DNA from: JAVJSU01 sp040219275
GTDB lineage: Bacteria; Chloroflexota; Anaerolineae; Aggregatilineales; Phototrophicaceae
Reading direction: 5' to 3'
DNA length: 64,000 nucleotides
Assembly (NCBI GenBank): GCA_040219275.1
Contig: JAVJSU010000038.1
Coordinates: 248,001 to 312,000, forward strand
Below the pieces are notes generated by a model. It was not told where the DNA came from. It worked only from the letters and a program-made list of their open reading frames with translations, and searched no databases. This document shows, piece after piece, positions 8,837-17,748 of the stretch. Both the position numbers and the translations under genes were made by a program. How positions within the stretch are numbered: position 1 is the stretch's first letter; each line of letters starts with the position of its first letter.

Positions 8837-8860
8837 GGGGTGCAAAACTCGTTGCACCCT
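8837..8860 (+). terminator. Probable terminator hairpin
   Basis: Eight-base stem GGGTGCAA/TTGCACCC with a 6-7-nt loop, 10 bp after the gene stop; the following T tract is weak. Confidence 0.55.
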
Positions 8861-8891
8861 ACAATTTAATTGATCCACCCCTTCGCAATCA

Positions 8892-8923
8892 TTGATAAAA
8901 AATCGTCTTCTATCGTCTATAAT
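8892..8923 (+). promoter_or_regulatory. Candidate promoter of the acyl-CoA dehydrogenase gene
   Basis: A consensus TATAAT at 8918 lies 41 bp upstream of the chosen start. The best -35 match is TTGATA at 8892, but the 20-bp spacer is long. Confidence 0.35.
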
Positions 8924-8964
8924 CTAATTGAACAGTGAAGCACTTTTTTCAGGAGCAACCTCAA

Positions 8965-10689
8965 ATGACCGAAAATAACGCCACCCGCGGACGTACCTCC
9001 TTGCATCAATGGGAAGCGGGCAAGCCGGATAATTTCTTTACCGCAGATGCCAATTTACAAAATGTGCTCAAAAAATATTTAGGTGAAGCCGGCTATCGGA
9101 GCATCGAACATAGCTTGAAGCATTTCGGCGGACAGGTGTCGCAGATCATTGACGAGGCGGTAAAGGTCGAGGATCGCATCGGCAATCATCCCCGTTTGTA
9201 TCGTTATAACGGCATCGGCGAACGCGTGGAACAGATTGAATTTCACCCCAATCATGATCTCGTCGGGCGCATCATCTGGGAAAACCGACTCATGGCGTTG
9301 CAATCCGAACCGGGAAACACGGTGCATCAGATGGCGCTGTTTTATCTGTTGAACCATACCGCCGACGGGCATTCCTGTGGGTTAGCCTGTACATCGGGGA
9401 TGATCCGCGCGTTGCAAGTCGCGGCAGATGACGGTCTGCGCGAAAAATATTTACCGCCCCTGCTTAACCCTGATTATGACGCGATGCAACACGCCGCCCA
9501 ATTTTTAACCGAAGTACAGGGCGGGAGCGATGTCGGTGCGAATGCCGTTATCGCCACACAAGCCGAAGATGGCAGTTGGCGCTTAAATGGTGAAAAATGG
9601 TTCTGCTCGAATATCAACGCCGATCAATTTCTGGTGATGGCACGTCCGGCGGGCGCGGTGGACGGCACACGCGGACTCGGCATGTTCCTTGTGCCACGTA
9701 TGTTAGATGACGGCATGACGAATGGCTTTTATATGCGTCGCCTGAAAGATAAACTCGGCACGCGCATTCTCGCCAGCGCAGAACTCGATTTTCGGGATGC
9801 CGTCGCCTATCCTATCGGGGCGATTGACGCGGGCTTCAAAAATGCCGTCGAACTGGTGCTAAATACCTCCCGTTTAATGAACGCCTTCGCCAGCATGGGG
9901 TTCGTCCGGCGTGCTTATATCGAGGCGGCGAGTTATGCCTGCACGCGAGAAGCCTTCGGCGGGACGATTGCCAATTATCCGCTGGTACAGGAAGCGGTTG
10001 TCGATATTCAAAGTGAGCTTTATGCCGGAGTCGCGTCTAGCATGGCGCTGGCGAGTTTGATGGACAAAATCGAAACGGGCAAGGCGACGGACGCGGATAA
10101 AGCCGTCTATCGTATGGTCGTCAACATGAACAAATACATCACCAGTATTCGCGCCAACGAATCGATTCATCGGGCGATTGAGGTACTCGGTGGCAACGGC
10201 GCGATTGAATCATTCAGCATTTTGCCGCGCCTCTATCGTGATATGGTCGTGCTGGAAAGCTGGGAGGGCACGCATAATGTGTTGTGCGTGCAAGTGTTAC
10301 GTGATTGCGCCCGTTATCGCCTGCATGAGCCGTTTGCAGAATACGTAGATGGGTTGCTGGCTGGCATCGACCATACAGACCTCCTGCCATATGCGAACAT
10401 CGTGCGTAACTCGCTGGCAGATACACTCTCACGTCTGGAATATCTGCTGGAAAATCCCGCCAGCGCGCAGGCACAGGCACACATCCGCAGGGTGATTGAC
10501 AGCCTCTCGCATATTGTGCAGGCGACGCTCTTGCTAGATGAAGCGCAATGGGAGATCAACAACGGCATCCTCACCATCAAGCCGGACGTACTCGCCTATT
10601 TTATCAATCGCCGAATCGTCAAAGGCTACGATCCCATGAACGACGAGGCGTATATCCCGCGCCTCGAACGCTTGATGATGGCGTATTAA
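8965..10689 (+). CDS. AidB-like acyl-CoA dehydrogenase
   Basis: A 574-residue flavoprotein of the acyl-CoA dehydrogenase superfamily, closest in architecture to the long AidB/ACAD11-like branch. It has the FAD/substrate loop LTEVQGGSDVGAN, the beta-domain GLGMFLVPR and KDKLGTRILASAELDF, and the C-terminal signature EVLGGNGAIESFSILPRLYRD then ESWEGTHNV. An extra helical C-terminal segment makes it longer than classic 380-residue enzymes. It should oxidise an acyl-CoA or bind related ligands with FAD in the cytoplasm; the substrate is not readable. ATG 8965 is chosen over GTG 8935 because AGGAG sits 9 nt upstream. It is followed by an unrelated aldo/keto reductase 170 bp downstream. Confidence 0.9.
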   Translation: MTENNATRGRTSLHQWEAGKPDNFFTADANLQNVLKKYLGEAGYRSIEHSLKHFGGQVSQIIDEAVKVEDRIGNHPRLYRYNGIGERVEQIEFHPNHDLVGRIIWENRLMALQSEPGNTVHQMALFYLLNHTADGHSCGLACTSGMIRALQVAADDGLREKYLPPLLNPDYDAMQHAAQFLTEVQGGSDVGANAVIATQAEDGSWRLNGEKWFCSNINADQFLVMARPAGAVDGTRGLGMFLVPRMLDDGMTNGFYMRRLKDKLGTRILASAELDFRDAVAYPIGAIDAGFKNAVELVLNTSRLMNAFASMGFVRRAYIEAASYACTREAFGGTIANYPLVQEAVVDIQSELYAGVASSMALASLMDKIETGKATDADKAVYRMVVNMNKYITSIRANESIHRAIEVLGGNGAIESFSILPRLYRDMVVLESWEGTHNVLCVQVLRDCARYRLHEPFAEYVDGLLAGIDHTDLLPYANIVRNSLADTLSRLEYLLENPASAQAQAHIRRVIDSLSHIVQATLLLDEAQWEINNGILTIKPDVLAYFINRRIVKGYDPMNDEAYIPRLERLMMAY

Positions 10690-10861
10690 AACAGTTAGTA
10701 CAATTTAGTTATCAACAGCTAATGTGACAATGTTACCCTATAAACACGTTAGAGAATGCCGGAATTTTTTCTGCGATTCTTCGCGCTATTTGCATACTCT
10801 GTATTATGCCTTTTCTATGGTTTAGCAGAGGCGACACAAATCCACATGAAAGGAAACACTT

Positions 10862-11872
10862 TTGAAATACAAACGACTTGGAAATAGCGGCTTATTGGTC
10901 AGCGATATTGCGCTCGGTGCCATGCTTTTTGGTGGCACGACTGCGCGAGATACCTCAGAAGCCGATTCGATCCGCATGGTGCATCAATATGTCGACATGG
11001 GCGGCAACCATATCGACACCGCCAACGTCTATACCGGCGGCACGAGTGAAGAAATCGTCGGCAAGGCGATCAAAGGCAAGCGTGATGATCTAGTCATCGC
11101 CACCAAAGCCCGCTTCTCTGCCAGTGAAGGACACAACGCACAGGGCTTGAGCCGCTATCACATCATGCGGGCGGTAGAAGCCAGCCTGAAGCGCCTCGAC
11201 ATCGAAACGATTGACCTGTATTACATGCACGGTTGGGATACGCTCACGCCGATTGAAGAAAGTTTACGCGCCTTTGATGATCTGGTGACGGCGGGCAAGG
11301 TGCGTTATATCGGCGTGTCGAACTTCAAAGCGTGGCAATTGATGAAATCTTTAAGCGTCAGCGATAGCAACGGGTGGTCGCGTTTTGTCGCCGGACAATA
11401 TCAATATAGCCTCGTTGTGCGTGGCATTGAGTATGAATTCATGGATTTGTTCGCGTCCGAAGGCGTGGGCATTACCCCATGGGGACCGCTCGGCGGGGGC
11501 TTCCTTTCCGGAAAATACAAGCGCGGGGAACGTCCAGAGTCAGGGCGCATCGCCATCACGGGAGAGGATACCGAAGAAACATGGGAACGCCGTAGTAATG
11601 AGCGCAACTGGAACATCATCGACGCAGTGGGCGGTATCGCAAACGAACGTAAGGCGACCTACCCGCAAATCGCGCTGGCATGGGTGCGGGCGAATCCACT
11701 TGTCAGCAGTGTGATTATCGGCGCACGCACGCTGGAACAATTCGCAGATAACATGGGCGCGGCAGAAATTGACCTGACGCAAGACGAGATGAATACGCTT
11801 AACGCGGCGAGTGTTTTGCCAGAACTGTATCCCTATCGCATGATCGACTCTTTTGAACGGCGCGTTCCGTAG
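10862..11872 (+). CDS. Aldo/keto reductase
   Basis: A 336-residue NAD(P)H-dependent oxidoreductase of the AKR superfamily (Kv-beta/YajO-like branch). The catalytic tetrad is visible: Asp and Tyr in HIDTANVY, Lys in ATKARF, His in YYMHGWD. The cofactor-binding C-terminus has SSVIIGARTLEQFADN. It reduces aldehydes or ketones in the cytoplasm; the natural substrate is unknown. Translation begins at TTG 10862, supported by AAAGGA 8 nt upstream and by the family-typical opening MKYKRLGNSGL. The next gene starts 28 bp after its stop with its own ribosome site, so the two probably share a transcript. Confidence 0.92.
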   Translation: MKYKRLGNSGLLVSDIALGAMLFGGTTARDTSEADSIRMVHQYVDMGGNHIDTANVYTGGTSEEIVGKAIKGKRDDLVIATKARFSASEGHNAQGLSRYHIMRAVEASLKRLDIETIDLYYMHGWDTLTPIEESLRAFDDLVTAGKVRYIGVSNFKAWQLMKSLSVSDSNGWSRFVAGQYQYSLVVRGIEYEFMDLFASEGVGITPWGPLGGGFLSGKYKRGERPESGRIAITGEDTEETWERRSNERNWNIIDAVGGIANERKATYPQIALAWVRANPLVSSVIIGARTLEQFADNMGAAEIDLTQDEMNTLNAASVLPELYPYRMIDSFERRVP

Positions 11873-11900
11873 ACCAAACGAAAGGAGATTACCCCCACAA

Positions 11901-12326
11901 ATGAGTGACAAACAACCGGAAAAACCGAATCTAGATTTGATCCAGATGGTGCAACAAGCACGGATGATGCACGACGCAGATGCCAAACCATCGCAGGTAG
12001 CGGGCGTGTATTGGATCGAAGCAAAGTCCAACACGCCCGAAACCAAACCGCCCACGCCATTTAGCGGACAATGGGAACTCGAAACGTCGGTGACAGAAGT
12101 CGATGCTGTGTGGGCAAAGATCAAAACAGCAACGGAAGCGGGAGAACTCGGCTACAAATCAAAGGTCAGCACATCGTCACGCAATCAGCGCAACTCTAAT
12201 GCACGGACAATCGCAGTCCGCACATATGATAGCCGTGACGACGCTGACAAAAAGCGCATCCGTACCGTGCTAGAAAATCTCGGCATCACGGGCGATTGGC
12301 GCTACGTGGCAGATAGTGAGTCATGA
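11901..12326 (+). CDS. BLES03-like (putative phosphothreonine lyase domain) protein
   Basis: A 141-residue soluble protein. The segments GVYWIEAKSN, SGQWEL, VDAVWAKIKTATEAGELGYK and SKVSTSS, then an Arg-rich end (VRTYDSRDDADKKRIR), match the layout of the BLES03-like family. That family is annotated in databases as a putative phosphothreonine-lyase-type fold. The catalytic role in bacteria is unproven. AAGGAG lies about 13 nt before the ATG. It follows the aldo/keto reductase by 28 bp and converges on a minus-strand gene, with a shared hairpin at the boundary. Confidence 0.72.
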   Translation: MSDKQPEKPNLDLIQMVQQARMMHDADAKPSQVAGVYWIEAKSNTPETKPPTPFSGQWELETSVTEVDAVWAKIKTATEAGELGYKSKVSTSSRNQRNSNARTIAVRTYDSRDDADKKRIRTVLENLGITGDWRYVADSES

Positions 12327-12346
12327 GCGACATGGTTTGTCGCTCA
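12324..12346. terminator. Bidirectional terminator hairpin between convergent genes
   Basis: Perfect 9-bp stem TGAGCGACA/TGTCGCTCA with a 5-nt loop, beginning in the stop codon of the BLES03-like gene and ending 2 bp before the minus-strand stop at 12349. Confidence 0.6.
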
Positions 12347-12348
12347 AC

Positions 12349-13692
12349 TTACATCCGGTAACCATACTTCCGCAACGCCGCGCCGATCAGCGAATTAATC
12401 AGCGCAACTGAGGCATCGTCTGCATTCGCTTCATCGTGTGTGTGATATGCAGAAACGTCTGCAAGCGTGTTGAGTTCTGTCAATATTTGCTCATACGACA
12501 TCAACACGGATTCATTGGCGAGGAGACCACCGATGACCAGCGGCAGGTAAATGTCGACGAAGGATAGATGTACGTCAGTATCCCAGAGCATTTGCACAAT
12601 CTGGCGACCATAATTTTCGATTTCCTCACGCGTGCCGAGGGCTTCATGATTGAAGGCTTCGATTAAACGGAAACCATGATTGATGGCATCACGCAGAAGT
12701 TCGTCATAAAGTACCGTACTCAGGCTAACGATGGGTTGCTCAAGCACATCCTGCCGCGTATTGAGCAAATGCAACAGATGGCTACACCAAATCGGCAGAC
12801 GGATGGGCAAGCCGTTGGTTTGCCATCCCGTTTTTAGCAAGCGCGTAACGTTATAAATTTCCTCGCCTTTATACTGCGTGGTCTGCAAATCCGCCGCAGA
12901 TTCCAGCACATGCACCAATAATTTCGTGATGAAATGGACTTCCACAGGTTGCATCTGGTATCCGGCTTTGGCGAAGCGATCTCGGGTCGCGTTATAGAGT
13001 GGCTTAAACAGGCGATCTCGCGTGAGCACAGGTAATATGCGGGTCGCAATATCTTTATGGTAGCGTTCTAATAAGGGGCGTGCATCAGAATGATCGCTGA
13101 GTGACCATAAACTATGCCAATTCGCGCCCCGTGTAGGCAAGGCTGTTTTGCGTCTAGCGGAAGCGACTTTTAGCGGGGCTTCTAGTGTGGAGGTGAAAAT
13201 TCCGCGTGAGCCAGTATAAAATGTCATCGGCTTTAGCTTCGTAATATGATCCAACGCCTCTTCTGAGAATGTAAAATAATAATTGAGGTTGGTATCTTTG
13301 CTGGTTGTACGCACTATTTGGGGTTTGCCATTGATCTCGGTGGTGATTTCAACAGTGAGCTTATAATTCCCCACTGGCAACGTGGGCGTGGTAGTCACAG
13401 GTAACCTGACATAGCCCATTTCTGCCGGACGTACCAGAATATGCAGGTTGTTTGTGCGCGTCATAAAGCCTTTTTCGGAGCGGACTTCCGGTAACTTCAA
13501 GTTAATCGTCACCGTAACGCTCACATCTACGGTATTCTGAATCAATAGAAATATACTAAACATCTCTCCTGCACGGATGGCTTTTCTGCCTGTGCTGAGT
13601 GCAAATTCCAACGGATTAACGTTGAAGCGCTCCCCCTTAGTCAGATATCCGAGAATGTCTGGATAATTTGGTTTGGCGTTATTAGCGAACAT
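12349..13692 (-). CDS. Large hypothetical protein, beta N-terminus and helical C-terminus
   Basis: A 447-residue protein with no signal peptide. Residues about 30-135 alternate short hydrophobic strands with polar turns (FSIFLLIQNTVDVSVTVTI, PVGNYKLTVEI), as in an immunoglobulin-like or CARDB-like sandwich. Residues about 200-440 are helical with several Leu/Ile-rich helices and no recognised active-site motif. I do not recognise the family. The ATG at 13692 has only a weak GAGAG ribosome site. It stands alone between convergent and divergent neighbours. Confidence 0.65.
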   Translation of the reverse strand: MFANNAKPNYPDILGYLTKGERFNVNPLEFALSTGRKAIRAGEMFSIFLLIQNTVDVSVTVTINLKLPEVRSEKGFMTRTNNLHILVRPAEMGYVRLPVTTTPTLPVGNYKLTVEITTEINGKPQIVRTTSKDTNLNYYFTFSEEALDHITKLKPMTFYTGSRGIFTSTLEAPLKVASARRKTALPTRGANWHSLWSLSDHSDARPLLERYHKDIATRILPVLTRDRLFKPLYNATRDRFAKAGYQMQPVEVHFITKLLVHVLESAADLQTTQYKGEEIYNVTRLLKTGWQTNGLPIRLPIWCSHLLHLLNTRQDVLEQPIVSLSTVLYDELLRDAINHGFRLIEAFNHEALGTREEIENYGRQIVQMLWDTDVHLSFVDIYLPLVIGGLLANESVLMSYEQILTELNTLADVSAYHTHDEANADDASVALINSLIGAALRKYGYRM

Positions 13693-13919
13693 GGCACTAC
13701 TCTCACTACTGTATAAAAAGTCATATCCTGATTATGAAGGAATTTCTCCAATTTAATCGTTGTCGTCTATGATAAAAACTAAACTTTAGCAATCGGTACA
13801 TAATGGCGCACCCCTCAAATAAATGTTACCACGATTTCCCCTATTGCGTTAAAAACCAACACCTGATATGCTCTCTCCTGACCCTTTATAACGACGGCAA
13901 CGTCAAGACGGAGTAAACA

Positions 13920-14544
13920 ATGACAGAACATCTTCAATTTACTGGTTAGGGGACTCATCATCGGGTTTTCCATCGCCGCGCCCGTCGGTCCGATTGGCGT
14001 GTTGTGCATCCGCAGAACACTCGCCAAAGGCAGGCTTTACGGTCTCGTCTCCGGTTTAGGAGCCGCCAGCGCGGATGCGTTTTTCGGCACGATTGCCGCC
14101 TTCGGTTTAACCGCCATCTCCACAGTACTTGTAGATAATCGCGCTCTATTAGGTCTTTTTGGTGGGCTTTTCTTGCTCTATCTGGGCATCAAAACATGGT
14201 TCACACCACCGTCTGAAGAAGCCGCAAGCGCCAGTGCGCGTGGATTAATTACGGCGTATACGTCTACCCTCTTTTTAGCCCTCACCAATCCGATCACCAT
14301 TCTCGCGTTCATCGCCATCTTCACCACCCTGTCAACCACTGTCGATACAAACATCACGATCATGACCTCATCGCTGATCGTGCTGGGTGTGTTTGTGGGA
14401 TCGGCGGCGTGGTGGATTTTCCTGAGTACGGGTGTGAGCTTTTTTCGGGATCGTTTTGATACGCGTATGATGGGCGTGGTGAATAAATTTTCCAGCGTCA
14501 TCATCACGCTATTCGGGGCTTATGCACTGTTGAGTTTGCTCTAA
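13920..14544 (+). CDS. LysE-family amino-acid exporter with an apparent 5' frameshift
   Basis: Most of the reading frame (from GTG 13999) encodes a LysE/RhtB-type membrane exporter with five to six helices. The family N-terminus lies upstream in the same frame: an in-frame stretch from 13942 reads LVRGLIIGFSIAAPVGPIG, which joins VLCIRRTL. No normal start codon precedes it in that frame. A well-placed ATG at 13920, with GGAG 7 nt upstream, encodes MTEHLQF in another frame and hits TAG at 13947. Skipping one base near 13938-13942 joins both frames into a family-length protein. This is either a sequencing error, a recent inactivating mutation or a programmed shift. LysE proteins export amino acids or related solutes. 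Confidence 0.75.
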
Positions 14545-14559
14545 CTTCGTTGTAATCAC

Positions 14560-14592
14560 ACGCATCGTCAGCATTCAGTTCTGGCGATGCGT
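14560..14592. terminator. Bidirectional terminator hairpin
   Basis: Twelve-base stem ACGCATCGTCAG/CTGGCGATGCGT (one G-T pair), loop of 9 nt, located between the convergent LysE and histidine-kinase genes. No long T tract on either side. Confidence 0.55.
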
Positions 14593-14600
14593 TCCCATTA

Positions 14601-16454
14601 TTAGGTTATTATCGCATCAACTTGGGCGATTTCTGCGGAGGGCAACGTGATGGTAAACGTCATACCTGTATCCGGCGTGCTTTCCGCACTGATCTTGCCG
14701 CCGTAAAGTTCGATCACCCGTTTAGCGATAGACAATCCCATACCGGCACCGCTCCCGTTACCTGTGCGTGCCGAGTCTAACTTGTAGAATCGTTCAAAGA
14801 TATGCGGGAGGGCATCCGCATCAATCCCCTTGCCACTATCTTCGATCTTCACAACGGCTTTTCCATCTGAACAAAATACGCTTACAGCAATCTCGCCGTG
14901 ATCGGGCGTATGGCGGATCGCATTATCCACAATGCCCTCAATAGCGCGATACATCCACTGATAATCGCCTTCAACGCAGACGGGTTCGGTGCAATTCAAG
15001 ATCAGCGAGAGCTGTTTTTCGTCAAACTTTGCTTGCTGGCGAGCCTGAATATCTTTTATTAGCTCACAAAGATCAATTTTCTGGGTCGCTACGTGTTCAA
15101 GCTGTTCGAGTTGTGCCATCTGGTGCATCTGGTCAATGATATGGGTGAGTCTGGTCACTGCATTCGTGATCTCAGTAATGTAATGTTGCTGGCGTTCCGG
15201 GTCAGTGTGCCGTTTGAGCATATACATGCTGGTGTTGATTATGCTTAACGGGGTGCGGATATCGTGCGATGTATGCGTAATAAATTCGCCTAGCAAGCGG
15301 GCGCGTTCTTTCTCAAGTTCGTTTTGTACATTTAGCTTGATGGTTTGCTCAACGAGGAAACGTTGCTCGGTCACATCCTGTAGTACCCCTAACATCTGTG
15401 CGGGGTTTCCCTGTTCATCTCGCTTAAAAAGAGTCACACGTAGGAACATCAAACGATAATTGCCGTCTGCATGTTTGAGGCGATATTCGCTTTCTAAGAT
15501 TTCGCCATCGTTAGAAACAGCGTAACGCTTCGTGTCTTCAAGTTGACGCTGGCGATCTTCAGGGTGGATTAAGGTCACCATGACTTTACCCTTCATCGCT
15601 GTCGCTTCTTCCGATGAATAGCCTAATTTTTGCGGAATACTTTGATTCGTATAGATGTTGTGACCGCTTTTGAGATCATACACATAAACCAGATCAGGGA
15701 TTGCACCTGTAATTTGATCGATAAAATGTTGTTTTTCTTCTAACGCCCGCTGGATGCGTTGGCGTTCACTGATTTCCGTAATCAGTTGCGTAGCTTTTAC
15801 CCGCAATCGTGTACGTACCGGCGTGAAGAAAAAAACCGATTGGAACGCCAACAAGCCTAAAATGATTGCCATGCGTACAAAGTTCACACGAGATAATCCA
15901 ACAAGATTTTCTACCGTAATAGTCTGATAGTAATTCACCTGTGCATCTAAATCATCCAGTAGAATCGTGGCGTTTGCTTCTATATAGCGCAATGAGGCAT
16001 TGGTAGCATTGAGCAGATCATCCGGCGATTCGGCAAGCTGTTGTGCTTCCAGTAAATAAAGTGTTAAGCGCGTATTCAAATCACGCGCATCATCCGAGAA
16101 GAAGTTTGCCAGATCAGCAATGATTTGCTCATCAGCGAGCAATCCCTGCAAATGTAAACGCATGTCGCCCACACAAGTCAGCAAATTGTTACGCACGATC
16201 TCGCGTTCAGCAGGACTATCCGTATATGCTAGACGAATACTATCTAGCGCAATCGTCTGGGAAAAAGTGCGTAGTAACCCCAGCGCGTTTACTCTGCTGG
16301 TATCCACATCATGAGCGGTCAATGCGGTATTCAGCAGAATATTGCTTGACAATGCTAGCAACGCGTACAACGTCACCGTGACAATCCATAAGACGGTCAG
16401 ATAACGAATGAAGCGATGGATGGGATGCGACGATGTTTGTGTTTTTATGCTCAT
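14601..16454 (-). CDS. Membrane PAS-domain sensor histidine kinase
   Basis: A 617-residue two-component kinase. It has a transmembrane helix near residues 20-42, an extracytoplasmic helical sensor of about 145 residues, and a second helix near 190-211. A PAS fold follows, with a PAC tail (about 245-370; YDLKSGHNIYTNQSIPQKLG). The HisKA dimer helix carries the phospho-accepting His in HTSHDIRTPLS. The HATPase domain has the N box DNAIRHTP, G1 DSGKGID, F box FERFYKLD and G2 GAGMGLSI. All kinase motifs are intact, so it should autophosphorylate. No response regulator lies beside it, so its partner is elsewhere. ATG 16454 is preferred; an in-frame GTG at 16487 would add 11 residues, and neither has a strong ribosome site. 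Confidence 0.9.
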   Translation of the reverse strand: MSIKTQTSSHPIHRFIRYLTVLWIVTVTLYALLALSSNILLNTALTAHDVDTSRVNALGLLRTFSQTIALDSIRLAYTDSPAEREIVRNNLLTCVGDMRLHLQGLLADEQIIADLANFFSDDARDLNTRLTLYLLEAQQLAESPDDLLNATNASLRYIEANATILLDDLDAQVNYYQTITVENLVGLSRVNFVRMAIILGLLAFQSVFFFTPVRTRLRVKATQLITEISERQRIQRALEEKQHFIDQITGAIPDLVYVYDLKSGHNIYTNQSIPQKLGYSSEEATAMKGKVMVTLIHPEDRQRQLEDTKRYAVSNDGEILESEYRLKHADGNYRLMFLRVTLFKRDEQGNPAQMLGVLQDVTEQRFLVEQTIKLNVQNELEKERARLLGEFITHTSHDIRTPLSIINTSMYMLKRHTDPERQQHYITEITNAVTRLTHIIDQMHQMAQLEQLEHVATQKIDLCELIKDIQARQQAKFDEKQLSLILNCTEPVCVEGDYQWMYRAIEGIVDNAIRHTPDHGEIAVSVFCSDGKAVVKIEDSGKGIDADALPHIFERFYKLDSARTGNGSGAGMGLSIAKRVIELYGGKISAESTPDTGMTFTITLPSAEIAQVDAIIT

Positions 16455-16610
16455 AGACTGTTCTATATCTACCAGATCGGCAGACACTTTTTAACTGTGC
16501 GTATCGTATGATTCTATAGGCACAACAGCGGTAATAAGCATTAATGTTTGAGGGAATTACAGTTTGTTCAGATAAGTATGACGTATAAGAAATACGAAAT
16601 CATGTTTATA

Positions 16611-16641
16611 AGGAGAACCCATTATCAGCATGAATTCTCCT
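16611..16641 (-). terminator. Weak terminator candidate after the VOC dioxygenase gene
   Basis: Seven-base stem AGGAGAA/TTCTCCT with a 17-nt loop, 10 bp beyond the minus-strand stop at 16651; no proper T tract. Confidence 0.3.
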
Positions 16642-16650
16642 CTTTCTAAC

Positions 16651-17481
16651 TTAAGCAACCAGCAAAATGGCGTTATTGGACGGATCGTGAGTCAAATAAC
16701 CGTCATCGGTCTTATCAACGGGGATTTGCGCCGTGATTAAGCGGTCAACAATAGTATTACGTTGATCGGCATCCGCTAGACGCAAAACAAATTTATCCAA
16801 ACCGAGCGCATCTGACGGTGGTACATTACGCCCGCCCCACACATTCGCGCCGATGTGATGATGATAGCCTTCATAGGACATAAACAACGCTGACCCGATG
16901 TTAAACAACACATCCAAACCCAGAATTTCCCGATAGAAATGCTCGGATTCCTGAATCGACGCAACATGCAAATGAATATGCCCGACAGTCGTTCCTGCTG
17001 GCAATCCCGTCCAAACATCTTCTTCCGGCGGGATGACTGCTAGCTCGTTGATTAAATCTTGAATATCCAGCGGGACAGTATCCATTTGAAGTTCGCCTGC
17101 TCTAAACCATGTCTCACGCGGGCGATCCCAATAAATTTCGATGCCGTTGCCTTCAGGATCAGCCAGATACAGAGCTTCGCTGACTAAATGATCGGATGCG
17201 CCCTGTAAGCGGGTACGCATGTGGATGAAATGTTGCAAGCTCCGGGCAAGTGCGAGGCGCGTCGGCAGGAGCAAGGCGAAGTGATATAAGCCAGTAACGC
17301 CCGGATAGTGCGCGCCGTCGCTGGCTTGCAGGACGAGTAAATCATCGTCGCCCGCGCCGAGAACGGCAATTGCGTCGTCTTCATGACGCACATGCAGACC
17401 GATAATATCCTGATAAAAACGGCTCATTAACTCAAGATCATGCACCTTGAGGAAGACCGTGCCAATGGTTGATGCTTGCAT
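16651..17481 (-). CDS. VOC-family ring-cleaving dioxygenase / glyoxalase-like protein
   Basis: A 276-residue protein with two vicinal-oxygen-chelate modules (about 5-115 and 155-270), as in the CatE/YfiE-type extradiol dioxygenases. The first module ends with DPEGNGIEIYWDRP, which holds a probable metal-binding Glu. The second begins GHIHLHVASIQESEHFYREI and contains YHHHIGANVW, which supply His ligands. The expected reaction is metal-dependent cleavage of a catechol-like or related substrate in the cytoplasm, but several VOC reactions share this layout. ATG 17481 is chosen over GTG 17514 because CAGGGGAT lies 7 nt upstream and it starts directly at the first module. Confidence 0.82.
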   Translation of the reverse strand: MQASTIGTVFLKVHDLELMSRFYQDIIGLHVRHEDDAIAVLGAGDDDLLVLQASDGAHYPGVTGLYHFALLLPTRLALARSLQHFIHMRTRLQGASDHLVSEALYLADPEGNGIEIYWDRPRETWFRAGELQMDTVPLDIQDLINELAVIPPEEDVWTGLPAGTTVGHIHLHVASIQESEHFYREILGLDVLFNIGSALFMSYEGYHHHIGANVWGGRNVPPSDALGLDKFVLRLADADQRNTIVDRLITAQIPVDKTDDGYLTHDPSNNAILLVA

Positions 17482-17674
17482 AGAGGTATCCCCTGAAAAT
17501 AGATTGAATTTCACTCTATATAGATTGCCTATAAAACCTGTTTCTTACACACAAAGGTCTAGCATGTGTCAGTTTTCGTAGCACCACGCTCGTTGGATGA
17601 GGTCGAAAATATCCTCAATCTAATGAGTCACCTGTAAGCAGATACGTTTCGCCCAAAACAATCTTCGAATTACG

Positions 17675-17704
17675 CTGAACTGCTCCCGTGCAATATGGTA
17701 TACT
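17675..17704 (+). promoter_or_regulatory. Candidate gatA promoter
   Basis: Extended -10 TGGTATACT (17696-17704) with a weak -35 CTGAAC at 17675, spacer 18 bp, about 45 bp before the gatA start. Confidence 0.45.
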
Positions 17705-17748
17705 GTAGCGCGTTTTGACCATCAAAAAAACGCTACAGGAAACGACCT

